From Paenibacillus uliginis N3/975 (GTDB taxonomy: Bacteria > Bacillota > Bacilli > Paenibacillales > Paenibacillaceae), in NCBI RefSeq assembly GCF_900177425.1, contig NZ_LT840184.1:2046238-2110237 (forward strand): a stretch of 64,000 nt of DNA, read 5' to 3'. Positions within the stretch are counted from its first letter, which is position 1. The number at the start of each line of letters is the position of its first letter. The notes under the pieces were generated by a model, which saw nothing but the letters and a program-made list of their open reading frames with translations, searched no databases and was not told the origin of the DNA. Position numbers and translations under genes: made by a program. Of the stretch, positions 31,609 through 40,531 are shown in pieces.

Positions 31609-31833
31609 ATGATTTCGGTAACGAGGTTAAATGGTTCGCAAATATGGCTGAATGCGCTTTTGATTGAAATGATTGAAGAGACTCCTGACACCTACATTAC
31701 TTTAACTACAGGTAAAAGGTTGATCGTTTTGGAGAAGGCGAAGGAAGTAATCGCATCTGTCAAAACGTATCATCGTGAAGTCGGAGTATACCAAGCTACT
31801 ATTAAAGTGCAGCAGATGGAGGAACCTTCATGA
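31609..31833 (+). CDS. swrD: FlbD/SwrD-family flagellar protein
   Basis: The 74-residue product begins MISVTRLNGSQIWLNALLIEMIEETPDTYITL and has the GKRLIVLEKAKEVI core of the FlbD family. The B. subtilis member SwrD (YlzI) is needed for swarming and raises motor power. The gene lies in the same place between flgE and fliL. AAGGAGG precedes the ATG. The stop overlaps the fliL start by 4 nt. Confidence 0.9.
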   Translation: MISVTRLNGSQIWLNALLIEMIEETPDTYITLTTGKRLIVLEKAKEVIASVKTYHREVGVYQATIKVQQMEEPS

Positions 31834-32291
31834 AAAAGATGCTTCCCTGGTTAGTTACGATAATGCTCTCCATTACATTAATCGTATTAGCGGTATTTTT
31901 ACTATCGGACAAAATGCTCGGCAAGGACGAATCGGGTGCGATTGCCGCGCCGGCCCCAACGCCAGTACTTTCTGCCGATGAGATTGTCGAAGTGACTGCA
32001 GAAATCATTGATGTGAAGACAAATCTGGCGGATCCTGATTATATTGCAGCTATGAGTTTTTCTTTTCAGCTTAGAAACAAAAAGGCCAAAGAGGATTTTG
32101 ACAAAATCAAAGAAATTAAAGTTAAACCAATCATCATCAAGACACTGGCTGACACCAAGCCAGAGAATTTAAAGGATTCTAAAGCAACGGAACAATTTAC
32201 AGAAAGACTGTTAGAACAGATTAACAAAACACTGCCTAACGGACAATTAATACATATTGAAATTACGAATAAGTTAGTTGCACCTTTATAG
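31830..32291 (+). CDS. fliL: Flagellar basal-body-associated protein FliL
   Basis: FliL is a single-pass membrane protein around the stator units. The 153-residue product has one N-terminal membrane segment (about 7-28), a linker rich in Ala and Pro, and a periplasm-facing (extracytoplasmic) C-terminal domain with ADPDYIAAMSFSFQL and the TERLLEQINKTLPNGQLIHIEITNKLV end typical of the family. The TGGAGG site lies inside swrD. Confidence 0.92.
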   Translation: MKKMLPWLVTIMLSITLIVLAVFLLSDKMLGKDESGAIAAPAPTPVLSADEIVEVTAEIIDVKTNLADPDYIAAMSFSFQLRNKKAKEDFDKIKEIKVKPIIIKTLADTKPENLKDSKATEQFTERLLEQINKTLPNGQLIHIEITNKLVAPL

Positions 32292-32324
32292 GCGGGAACT
32301 TGGATTACGTAGGGGGGTGAGATG

Positions 32325-33323
32325 ATGGTTGATGTTTTATCGCAAAATGAGATTGATGCCTTGCTGGCCGCTCTCTCTTCCGGCGAAATGGACGCAGAAG
32401 AACTGAAAAAGGAAGAAACCCAGAAAAGAATCCGCTCCTATGACTTTAAGAGAGCGGTGCGTTTTTCCAAGGATCATATCCGCAGCTTGACTCGAATACA
32501 TGAAAATTTTGCCCGTTATTTAACGACCTATTTTTCGGCTCAGCTACGCACTTTTGTACAGATTAGTGTCGTTCAGGTTGAGCAGCTGCCTTATGATGAG
32601 TTTATCCGCTCAATCCCCAAGATGACTGTTCTCAATATTTTTGAAGCAGAGCCGCTTGTTGGGCGTATGGTGCTTGAGGTTCATCCGAATATCGCTTATG
32701 CAATGCTGGATCGCCTTCTCGGCGGTACGGGGAATGCTCCGACAAAAATTAATGCACTAACCGAGATTGAAACGATTATTATAGAGCGCATCTTCAGCAG
32801 AGCTTTTGAAAGCCTGCAGGAAGCTTGGAAAACGGTGTTGGATATTTCGCCTCGTCTGGAGGCGCTTGAGACGAATCCACAGTTTATGCAAATCGTATCT
32901 CCGAACGAGACGATTGCTCTTATATCGCTAAGCACCAAGATCGGCGATACTACCGGAATGATTAATCTGTGTATTCCTCATGTTGTCCTTGAGCCAATCA
33001 TGTCGAAGCTATCTGCCCATCAGTGGTTTATTTCCGAGAAGAAGACTCGGGTGCCTGAAGAGGTGGATGCATTAAAGCAGCGGGTAAGCAAAGCAAAACT
33101 GCCGATCATAGCGGAGCTTGGAGAGTCCAAGCTTACGGTCTCTGAATTTTTGGGGTTGAGCGTCGGCGATGTTATTTCCCTGAATAAACCCGTTCATGAT
33201 GGCCTGGCCATTAAAGTGGGGGATAAGCTGAAATATATAGGCAGCCCAGGTACGATGAAGGACCGGGTCGCCGTACAGATCGACGAAATCATCAGCGAAG
33301 GAGCTGAAGAACTTGACGAGTAA
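32325..33323 (+). CDS. fliM: Flagellar motor switch protein FliM
   Basis: FliM forms the middle C-ring and binds phosphorylated CheY. The N-terminal CheY-binding motif LSQNEIDALLAAL is followed by the CheC-like middle domain (YDEFIRSIPKMTVLNIF, EIETIIIERIF) and a SpoA-type C-terminal domain (LTVSEFLGLSVGDVISL). I use ATG 32325, which is 7 nt from the end of AGGGGGG (32311-32317); an ATG at 32322 adds one Met. Length is 332 residues, as in B. subtilis. It overlaps fliY by 11 nt. Confidence 0.96.
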   Translation: MVDVLSQNEIDALLAALSSGEMDAEELKKEETQKRIRSYDFKRAVRFSKDHIRSLTRIHENFARYLTTYFSAQLRTFVQISVVQVEQLPYDEFIRSIPKMTVLNIFEAEPLVGRMVLEVHPNIAYAMLDRLLGGTGNAPTKINALTEIETIIIERIFSRAFESLQEAWKTVLDISPRLEALETNPQFMQIVSPNETIALISLSTKIGDTTGMINLCIPHVVLEPIMSKLSAHQWFISEKKTRVPEEVDALKQRVSKAKLPIIAELGESKLTVSEFLGLSVGDVISLNKPVHDGLAIKVGDKLKYIGSPGTMKDRVAVQIDEIISEGAEELDE

Positions 33324-34590
33324 AGATTATTTATCCCAGGAAGAAATCGATGCCCTCTTAAAGCAGACTGAAATGGCATCAACCTCCTCTCCTTCGGTGG
33401 TAAGCGTTGATGATGTTTTAACACCATTGGAGCAGGATGCATTAGGTGAAATCGGTAATATCACGTTTGGCAGTGCGGCTACGGCCCTTTCAACATTGCT
33501 CGGTAAGAAAGTGGATATTACAACACCAAGAGTGTCTATCATTTCCAGAAGTCAGTTTGAAGAAGAGTTTCCAAAGCCTCATGTGGCGGTTCACGTCACT
33601 TATGTTGATGGATTTGAGGGGATTAACTCACTTGTTATCAAGACCCGTGATGCCCAGGTTATTGCAGACTTGATGCTAGGTGGAGAGGGAAATCCTCAGG
33701 AAGAAGAGCTGAATGAGATTCATATCAGTGCGGTTCAAGAAGCGATGAATCAGATGATGGGTTCATCTGCAACGAGTATGTCTACGATTTTCAATAGGTT
33801 CGTAAACATATCCCCACCGGGGATCGATATTCTCAATATGTCTAGTGGTGATGGGATAAACAACTTGCCTGTCGATGAGACGCTGATTAAAATATCGTTC
33901 CGGCTCATCATTGGAGATCTGATTGATTCAACGATCATGCAGCTTCTTCCAATCGAGTTTGCCAAGGACATGGTTAATACGCTGATTAACGGAACGGAGG
34001 AGCCTGCTGTTGATGAACCTGCAGCTACTGTTGAAGTACCGGTAAAGGAGACAGCACCTCAGCAAATGCCTCCTCAAGAGCAGGCGCCGATGCAACAGCA
34101 AGTGCCAATGCAGCAAATGCCTCCGCAGCAAGGATATCCTCAAGACCAGGGGTATGGGTATAACCAAGGAATGCCGGGCGGAGCCGGATTGCCGCAAATG
34201 CCGTATGGGCAGCCGCAGATGCCTTATCCACAGGCACCGCAGCAGTATGGTGGAATACCAAATCGTAATGTAAATGTACAACCTGTGCAATTTAGTAACC
34301 TGCAAAATGCACCGTACACTCAGGTGGATGAAAACAATCTGAACTTACTGATGGACATTCCCCTTAAAGTCACCGTAGAATTAGGAAGGACCCAGAAGCA
34401 AATTAAGGATATCCTGGAATTATCTCAAGGATCGATCATTGAACTGGACAAGCTTGCTGGTGAGCCAGTAGACATCCTTGTGAACCACAAACTCGTCGCT
34501 AAAGGCGAAGTTGTCGTTATTGACGAAAACTTCGGCGTTCGGGTTACGGATATCGTAAGTCAATGGGACCGAATACAAAAATTACAATAG
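33313..34590 (+). CDS. fliY: Flagellar switch phosphatase FliY
   Basis: FliY is the Gram-positive C-ring protein that replaces FliN and also dephosphorylates CheY-P. The 425-residue product starts at TTG 33313 after AAGGAG (33298-33303). It has a FliM-like N-terminal motif (LSQEEIDALL), two CheC-type phosphatase helices (LGEIGNITFGSAATALSTL and ISAVQEAMNQMMGSSATSMS), a Gln/Pro/Met-rich linker (about 235-325) and a C-terminal SpoA/FliN domain (IPLKVTVELGRTQKQIKDIL, VRVTDIVSQ). The linker makes it longer than the 378-residue B. subtilis protein. Confidence 0.95.
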   Translation: MTSKDYLSQEEIDALLKQTEMASTSSPSVVSVDDVLTPLEQDALGEIGNITFGSAATALSTLLGKKVDITTPRVSIISRSQFEEEFPKPHVAVHVTYVDGFEGINSLVIKTRDAQVIADLMLGGEGNPQEEELNEIHISAVQEAMNQMMGSSATSMSTIFNRFVNISPPGIDILNMSSGDGINNLPVDETLIKISFRLIIGDLIDSTIMQLLPIEFAKDMVNTLINGTEEPAVDEPAATVEVPVKETAPQQMPPQEQAPMQQQVPMQQMPPQQGYPQDQGYGYNQGMPGGAGLPQMPYGQPQMPYPQAPQQYGGIPNRNVNVQPVQFSNLQNAPYTQVDENNLNLLMDIPLKVTVELGRTQKQIKDILELSQGSIIELDKLAGEPVDILVNHKLVAKGEVVVIDENFGVRVTDIVSQWDRIQKLQ

Positions 34591-34617
34591 CACAAATTTA
34601 GGGAGGATTTTTAATCA

Positions 34618-34983
34618 ATGGCTAACCGAATTCTGATTGTGGATGATGCTGCATTTATGAGAATGATGATCCGTGATATTTTGACCAAAAACGGATTTGA
34701 GGTTGTTGGAGAAGCTCAAGATGGAGCTCAAGCGATCGAGAAATTTAAAGAACTGCGTCCGGATCTGATTACAATGGATATTACGATGCCTGAAATGGAC
34801 GGAATTGCCGCTCTGAAGGAAATCAAAAAGACTGATCCGAATGCAAAAGTTATTATGTGCTCCGCTATGGGACAGCAAGCTATGGTTATCGACGCTATTC
34901 AAGCTGGAGCGAAGGACTTTATCGTGAAGCCTTTCCAATCGGATCGTGTTATCGAAGCTATAAATAAAACGCTTGGCGTCTAA
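34618..34983 (+). CDS. cheY: Chemotaxis response regulator CheY
   Basis: CheY carries the signal from CheA to the switch. The 121-residue receiver domain has the acidic pair in ILIVDDAAFMR, the phosphorylation site Asp54 in ITMDITMPEMDG, the conserved switch Ser in IMCSAMGQQ, and the Lys of FIVKPFQ. In Bacillus-type systems CheY-P promotes counter-clockwise rotation. GGGAGGA precedes the ATG. It sits between fliY and fliO, as in B. subtilis. Confidence 0.97.
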   Translation: MANRILIVDDAAFMRMMIRDILTKNGFEVVGEAQDGAQAIEKFKELRPDLITMDITMPEMDGIAALKEIKKTDPNAKVIMCSAMGQQAMVIDAIQAGAKDFIVKPFQSDRVIEAINKTLGV

Positions 34984-34996
34984 AGGAAGTCTTTTT

Positions 34997-35515
34997 ATGA
35001 TAGCAGCTTCAGAGGGAATAGGATCGGATACGTCGGGGTATTATCTTCAACTTTTTTATGTTTTTATCGTGCTTGCCATTATCATTACAGCCATTGTGTT
35101 TCTGATCCGGTTTTTGGGCCGGAAAAATCAGAGTTGGATGCAGGGCCGTTCCATCCGGACACTCGGTGCGGTTGGAGTTGGCCCTAACAAATCCATACAG
35201 TTAGTTGAGGTGGGAGGCAGTATTTACCTGATCGGTGTTGGTGAAGATGTCTCGCTTATTGACAAAATTTCCGATCCGGCTGAAGTTGCTCTGATTCAGG
35301 CTTCGTTCGAACAGGAGTACGGCTTGAAATCGGGAACGCTGCCACCGTTCATTGGTAAGCTTGCGGCCAGGTTTCGTAAGGAACAGACGTCTGAGGATAT
35401 CGAGCTTGAGGATACATCATCTTTTCATGAGGTATTCGAATCCAAGCTTCGCAGCGTACCCAATCGGAAACAAAAGGTGGAAGAATTGCTGCGGGAGGAT
35501 CATAAAGATTCATGA
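34997..35515 (+). CDS. fliO: Flagellar biosynthetic protein FliO (FliZ)
   Basis: FliO helps assemble the FliP-FliQ-FliR export gate. I start at ATG 34997 after AAAGGAAG (34982-34989), giving 172 residues; an upstream TTG in the same frame lies inside cheY. The product has one membrane segment (about 14-37), then a FliO domain (SWMQGRSIRTLGAVGVGPNKSIQLVEVGG, IYLIGVGEDVSLI as separate blocks) and a charged tail. It overlaps the fliP start by 4 nt. Confidence 0.9.
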   Translation: MIAASEGIGSDTSGYYLQLFYVFIVLAIIITAIVFLIRFLGRKNQSWMQGRSIRTLGAVGVGPNKSIQLVEVGGSIYLIGVGEDVSLIDKISDPAEVALIQASFEQEYGLKSGTLPPFIGKLAARFRKEQTSEDIELEDTSSFHEVFESKLRSVPNRKQKVEELLREDHKDS

Positions 35516-36264
35516 ATAAAAAGATCGCAATTACTGTCACGGTGATTATGCTGATGGGACTGGTCCTGGCCACTTCGGCCTGGGCGGATCCGATACCGAA
35601 CATCGATATTCAAATCGGCGGCAATGGGGACAAGCCAGGTACGAGCGCACTCTCTCTAATTCTATTAATCACGATACTCAGCTTGGCTCCCGCAATTCTT
35701 GTCCTGATGACGAGTTTTACCCGGATTGTTATCGTTTTAGGTTTCGTACGGACATCTCTGGGCACACAACAGACACCTCCGAATCAGGTGCTAATCGGTT
35801 TGTCGTTATTTTTAACGCTGTTTGTTATGGCACCGACCTTCTCTACCATGAACGATGTTGCGCTGCAACCGTATCTCAAGGGAGAGCTCACCCAAACGGA
35901 GGCGCTTGATAAAGCTCAAGAGCCCATGAAGGAATTTATGTTCTCGCACACCCGGGAAAAAGATCTGCTGCTGTTTATGAAATACACCGGAGCGGAAAAA
36001 CCAGACAACTATCAGGATATTCCGCTAACGGTGTTAGTGCCGTCATTTGCTATAAGCGAACTTAAGACCGGTTTTCAAATGGGCTTTATGATCTTTATAC
36101 CATTCTTAGTCATAGATATCGTTGTAGCGAGTGTCTTAATGGCTATGGGTATGATGATGCTGCCGCCCGTCATGATCTCACTGCCGTTCAAAATTTTGCT
36201 GTTCGTTCTAGTTGATGGATGGTATCTGGTTGTGAAGTCGATGTTAATGAGCTTCAATCCGTAA
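35512..36264 (+). CDS. fliP: Flagellar export gate protein FliP
   Basis: FliP forms the core of the export gate. The 250-residue product starts with a cleavable-type signal peptide (about 1-26, ending ATSAWA), then has membrane segments around 45-70, 85-105, 180-205 and 215-240. The family motifs LTSFTRIVIVLGFVR, QTPPNQVLIGLSLFLT and GFMIFIPFLVIDIVV are present. The length is typical. Confidence 0.97.
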   Translation: MNKKIAITVTVIMLMGLVLATSAWADPIPNIDIQIGGNGDKPGTSALSLILLITILSLAPAILVLMTSFTRIVIVLGFVRTSLGTQQTPPNQVLIGLSLFLTLFVMAPTFSTMNDVALQPYLKGELTQTEALDKAQEPMKEFMFSHTREKDLLLFMKYTGAEKPDNYQDIPLTVLVPSFAISELKTGFQMGFMIFIPFLVIDIVVASVLMAMGMMMLPPVMISLPFKILLFVLVDGWYLVVKSMLMSFNP

Positions 36265-36295
36265 CGGCAAGTATTTCAATACAGGAGGACTCGCC

Positions 36296-36565
36296 GTGAG
36301 TGCTGAGTTTATTATCGGTCTAGCGGGACAAGCGGTATATATCGTGTTGAAAGTAAGTTCGCCGATGCTTGTGCTCGCGCTGGTCGTGGGATTAGTCATC
36401 AGTATTTTTCAAGCAACGACGCAAATCCAAGAGCAAACGCTTGCCTTTGTACCTAAGATTATTATTGTCCTGCTCACACTGCTGCTGTTTGGCCCTTGGA
36501 TATTAACTACACTTGTGGATTTTGCTAGTGGCATTTTGGGCAATCTCTACAAATATATCGGATAG
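36296..36565 (+). CDS. fliQ: Flagellar export gate protein FliQ
   Basis: FliQ is a small two-segment membrane protein of the export gate. The 89-residue product starts at GTG after GGAGGAC, with membrane segments at about 15-40 and 50-75. It contains the FQATTQIQEQTLAFVPKI loop typical for FliQ. It lies between fliP and fliR. Confidence 0.96.
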   Translation: MSAEFIIGLAGQAVYIVLKVSSPMLVLALVVGLVISIFQATTQIQEQTLAFVPKIIIVLLTLLLFGPWILTTLVDFASGILGNLYKYIG

Positions 36566-36576
36566 GCTGAGTGTTC

Positions 36577-37365
36577 ATGGAATGGTTGGAACAAAGTATT
36601 CCTGTCTTTATGCTTATTTTTTGTCGAATTACATCATTTTTTGTTGTAGCGCCGATCTATTCGGCTCGTGGTGTTCCAGCACCATATAAAATAGGGATTT
36701 CCTTCATGGTTTCTGTTCTTGTGTTTCTGACCTTTGGCCTTGGCCAGACGGTCGCACAAGATATGTCGTACGTACTACTGATCATTCAGGAGGTTCTGGT
36801 AGGATTGCTTCTTGGATTTACCGCTTTTTTGATGATGGCGGTCGTTCAAACAGCAGGAGCACTGATCGATATTCAGATCGGTTTCAGTATGGCGAATGTG
36901 ATTGACCCTGTTACTGGTGTTTCTACACCGCTTATCGGCAATTTCAAGTACATGCTGGCAATCCTTGTATTTCTAAGCATGAACGGACATCATTTTCTGC
37001 TGGATGCCATTATGTACAGCTATGAGTGGATGCCGATTACAGGCAATGTATTCTCCAAAATACAGGACGGCAGTGTGACTGAGTTTCTAATTACCACATT
37101 TGCCCATTCGTTCGTAATGGCACTCCAAATGTCTGCGCCCATTGCGGCAGCACTGTTTCTTACCGACGTCGGTCTCGGATTTCTGGCGAGAACGGCGCCT
37201 CAGTTTAACGTGTTTGTCATCGGTATCATCTTGAAAATGATTGTAGGCTTAGTTTTGCTTTTTCTGCTTATGCCAGGACTAGTGGCTCTGTTTGAACATT
37301 TGTTCGCCGAAATGTTCGAGGCTCTGCAGAAACTGTTGGGCGTGATTGGCAGTAAGCCGGCGTAA
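36577..37365 (+). CDS. fliR: Flagellar export gate protein FliR
   Basis: FliR completes the FliPQR gate. The product of about 262 residues has six or so hydrophobic segments and family motifs (IGISFMVSVLVFLTFG, GFSMANVIDPVTGVSTPLIGN, MSAPIAAALFLTDVGLG, FLARTAPQFNVFVIGIILKM as separate blocks). The start is uncertain: GTG 36571 and ATG 36577 are in frame and the ribosome binding site (AGGCTGAG) is weak; I use the ATG. The stop overlaps an in-frame ATG upstream of flhB. Confidence 0.94.
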   Translation: MEWLEQSIPVFMLIFCRITSFFVVAPIYSARGVPAPYKIGISFMVSVLVFLTFGLGQTVAQDMSYVLLIIQEVLVGLLLGFTAFLMMAVVQTAGALIDIQIGFSMANVIDPVTGVSTPLIGNFKYMLAILVFLSMNGHHFLLDAIMYSYEWMPITGNVFSKIQDGSVTEFLITTFAHSFVMALQMSAPIAAALFLTDVGLGFLARTAPQFNVFVIGIILKMIVGLVLLFLLMPGLVALFEHLFAEMFEALQKLLGVIGSKPA

Positions 37366-37391
37366 TGAAGTTAGGAGTGGTAGGGGTGACC

Positions 37392-38474
37392 TTGAAGTAC
37401 CGAGTGGACCTGCAGCTGTTCTCTGGTGAAAAGACTGAAAAGGCTACGCCTAAAAAGAAGCAGGACACCCGTAAAAAAGGGCAGATTGCCAAGAGTACGG
37501 AACTGTCTGGCTCATCCGTTTTGATGGCCGCTTTTTTATGCTTCATGATGTTCGGCGGATATATCAGGGATCACATCGTTCGGCTGTTTACAGATGTATA
37601 TCTGAATCGTCTTACCATGGATGTTACGAAGGAAAATACGATCATGCTGCTGGGGGAATACGGAATACAAATTTTGTTGCTGCTTGCCCCGCTGTTTATC
37701 GTTGTGTTTGTTATCGCACTCGCCATTAACTACGTACAGGTCGGTTTTCTTTTAACGGGAGACCCTTTGAAGATGAAATTCAGTAAAATTGATCCGATCA
37801 AAGGGTTTAAAAATATAGCGTCGATGCGATCGTTGGTTGAGTTTTTTAAATCGATCTTCAAGCTGACTATAATCAGTTATCTGGTCTATACCTCGCTCTG
37901 GGGTGCAAGACAAGGATTGTCTTCTTTGTCTTTAATGAGCCCGGAAGCCATCTTTCATTTTACGGCTGACGTGACATTGTCCCTTGGAATCAAAATCGCA
38001 GTCGGACTGATTATTCTGGGAGCACTTGATTACATTTATAAGATATATGAACATGCAAAAAACATTCGTATGTCCAAGCAAGATATAAAAGACGAGTATA
38101 AGAAAATAGAAGGCGATCCGCTTATTAAAGGGAAGATTCGTGAGCGTCAACGGCGCATGGCACTTCAGCGGATGATGCAGGAAGTTCCAAAGGCCGATGT
38201 AATCATCACGAACCCGACTCACTTTGCGGTAGCGCTAAAGTATGATGGATCCTCCATGGAGGCACCGCAGATTATTGCCAAAGGGCAGGATTATATGGCA
38301 CTGCGAATTAAGGAAATCGCCAAGAAAAATGGCGTTATTACAATGGAAAATAAACCGCTGGCACGTGCACTTTACCAAAGAGCGGAAATCGGGGACACGA
38401 TCCCTGGTGATCTGTTCCAGGCAGTAGCTGAAGTGCTAGCGTATGTATACAAATTAAAAGGTAAAGCGAAATAA
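37392..38474 (+). CDS. flhB: Flagellar export switch protein FlhB
   Basis: FlhB controls the switch of export specificity from hook to filament. I place the start at TTG 37392 behind TAGGGGTGA, giving MKYRVDLQLFSGEKTEKATP and 360 residues, the same N-terminus and length as B. subtilis FlhB; an ATG at 37365 adds 9 residues of poor fit. Four membrane segments lie at about 40-60, 90-112, 155-170 and 195-215. The self-cleavage motif NPTH is at residues 274-277. The C-terminal domain has a stand-alone relative, YlqH, at 8205-8504. Confidence 0.95.
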   Translation: MKYRVDLQLFSGEKTEKATPKKKQDTRKKGQIAKSTELSGSSVLMAAFLCFMMFGGYIRDHIVRLFTDVYLNRLTMDVTKENTIMLLGEYGIQILLLLAPLFIVVFVIALAINYVQVGFLLTGDPLKMKFSKIDPIKGFKNIASMRSLVEFFKSIFKLTIISYLVYTSLWGARQGLSSLSLMSPEAIFHFTADVTLSLGIKIAVGLIILGALDYIYKIYEHAKNIRMSKQDIKDEYKKIEGDPLIKGKIRERQRRMALQRMMQEVPKADVIITNPTHFAVALKYDGSSMEAPQIIAKGQDYMALRIKEIAKKNGVITMENKPLARALYQRAEIGDTIPGDLFQAVAEVLAYVYKLKGKAK

Positions 38475-38497
38475 CTAGGGATCGGAGGCCGACAGCA

Positions 38498-40531
38498 GTG
38501 AAAATAAAAGAAATATCTGTTCTAGCGGGTGTCATTGGCATCGTACTTATGATGATTCTTCCGATCCCTGTATGGCTATTGGACGTATTGCTTATTATTA
38601 ACATCTCATTGGCGCTTATGATATTACTCGTGGCAATGAATACGAAGGAAGCGCTCGAATTTTCCATTTTTCCTTCGTTGCTGTTAATAACAACACTGTT
38701 CCGACTGTCATTGAACATCTCTACAACAAAGCTTATTTTGTCAAAAGGAGAAGCGGGTGAAGTTGTCGCTACTTTCGGCAGCTGGATTGCCGGGGGAGAG
38801 ATTGCAATAGGATTCATCGTTTTCCTCATCCTCGTTGTAGTTCAGTTCATCGTTATTACAAAGGGATCAGAGCGGGTTGCCGAAGTAGCGGCAAGATTCA
38901 CACTCGATGCAATGCCGGGTAAGCAGATGAGTATTGATGCTGATTTGAACGCCGGGATGATTAATGAGACCCAGGCTCGTGAGCGCCGGCGGAAGGTAGA
39001 AAGAGAGGCCGACTTTTACGGCGCCATGGATGGTGCCAGTAAATTTGTTAAAGGTGATGCCATTGCTTCGATCATTATCCTTTTGATCAACCTGATTGGT
39101 GGATTTATTATCGGTATTTCCATTCACGGTATGTCTTTCACTGATGCAATGAGCACATACTCGATCTTGACAATCGGTGATGGTCTGGTAAGCCAGATTC
39201 CAGCTCTCTTAATTTCGACGGCTGCAGGTCTTATTGTCACACGTGCTTCGTCAGAAGGTAATTTGTCAGATGATTTGACAGGACAGCTATTGTCTTACCC
39301 AAAACTTTTGTACATCGTTGCAGTGACTGTGACGTTTCTTGGTCTGTTCACCCCGATTCATTTCATTACAACACTCCCGATCGCCGTTCTTCTATTCCTT
39401 GCTGCAAGAAATATGCAGAGCAAATTGGAACAGAAGCAGGTGGAGGTTGAACAATTGGAGGAGGAACAGCAGATCGAGGAAGTCCGCAGTCCGGAGAGTG
39501 TCATCAATCTGCTTCAAGTCGACCCTATCGAATTCGAGTTTGGATATGGGCTTATACCACTTGCAGATACACAGCAAGGCGGGGACCTACTCGATAGGAT
39601 CATTATGATACGCAGACAGTGTGCACTTGAATTAGGACTTGTGGTACCTGTCATTCGTATTCGCGACAATATTCAACTAAAACCGAACGAATACGTCATA
39701 AAAATTAAAGGGAATGCTGTCGGCGGTGGTGAATTATTATTAAATCACTATCTTGCCATGAGTCCTGGGTACGAGGACGAATTAGTAACCGGTATTGAAA
39801 CAACAGAGCCTGCATTTGGTCTTCCTGCACTTTGGATTGATGAGACCGCGAAGGAGCGGGCGGAATTGGCTGGGTATACGGTAGTGGATCCGCCTTCTGT
39901 AGTTGCTACGCATTTGACGGAATTGATTAAGAGACATGCTCACGAATTAATTGGACGCCAGGAAACAAAAACGCTGGTCGACAATATTCGGGAAAGCTAC
40001 CCTGTCCTTGTCGATGAGCTTATTCCTTCTGTTCTCACCATCGGGGATGTACAGAAAGTGCTGGCCAAGTTGCTGAAGGAGAAAATTTCGATTCGGGATT
40101 TGGTAACTATTTTTGAAAGTCTTGCTGATTACGGGCATTATTCGAAGGATCCTGATGTGCTTACCGAATACGTTAGACAAGCTCTCTCACGCCAGATTAC
40201 ACAACAGTATGCTCCGGAAGGAGAGGCCATGCGGGTCATTACGGTGGGTCCGGCTTTGGAGAAAAAAATTGCAGAAAGTGTACAGCAGACCGATCAGGGA
40301 ACCTATATTGCGATGGACCCCGTGTCGACTCAGAGTATTTTCCAAAAGCTGAGTGAACAGGTAAACCGGCTGATTCAGATGGGTCAGCAGCCTGTGCTGT
40401 TAACTTCTCCAGCTATCCGGATGTATCTGCGACAGGTTATTGAACGCAGTATGCAGGACATTCCGGTACTCTCTTACAGCGAGCTTGAGCCTAATGTCGA
40501 AATTCAGAGCGTCGGAGTGGTGAACTTATGA
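38498..40531 (+). CDS. flhA: Flagellar export protein FlhA
   Basis: FlhA is the large export-gate protein that binds chaperone-substrate complexes and uses the proton motive force. The 677-residue length equals that of B. subtilis FlhA. About eight membrane segments occupy residues 1-310, with the conserved loop (LDAMPGKQMSIDADLNAGMI, RERRRKVEREADFYGAMDGA), and a cytosolic domain follows (about 330-677, GYTVVDPPSVVATHL). The start is GTG after GGAGG. flhF overlaps by 4 nt. Confidence 0.97.
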   Translation: MKIKEISVLAGVIGIVLMMILPIPVWLLDVLLIINISLALMILLVAMNTKEALEFSIFPSLLLITTLFRLSLNISTTKLILSKGEAGEVVATFGSWIAGGEIAIGFIVFLILVVVQFIVITKGSERVAEVAARFTLDAMPGKQMSIDADLNAGMINETQARERRRKVEREADFYGAMDGASKFVKGDAIASIIILLINLIGGFIIGISIHGMSFTDAMSTYSILTIGDGLVSQIPALLISTAAGLIVTRASSEGNLSDDLTGQLLSYPKLLYIVAVTVTFLGLFTPIHFITTLPIAVLLFLAARNMQSKLEQKQVEVEQLEEEQQIEEVRSPESVINLLQVDPIEFEFGYGLIPLADTQQGGDLLDRIIMIRRQCALELGLVVPVIRIRDNIQLKPNEYVIKIKGNAVGGGELLLNHYLAMSPGYEDELVTGIETTEPAFGLPALWIDETAKERAELAGYTVVDPPSVVATHLTELIKRHAHELIGRQETKTLVDNIRESYPVLVDELIPSVLTIGDVQKVLAKLLKEKISIRDLVTIFESLADYGHYSKDPDVLTEYVRQALSRQITQQYAPEGEAMRVITVGPALEKKIAESVQQTDQGTYIAMDPVSTQSIFQKLSEQVNRLIQMGQQPVLLTSPAIRMYLRQVIERSMQDIPVLSYSELEPNVEIQSVGVVNL

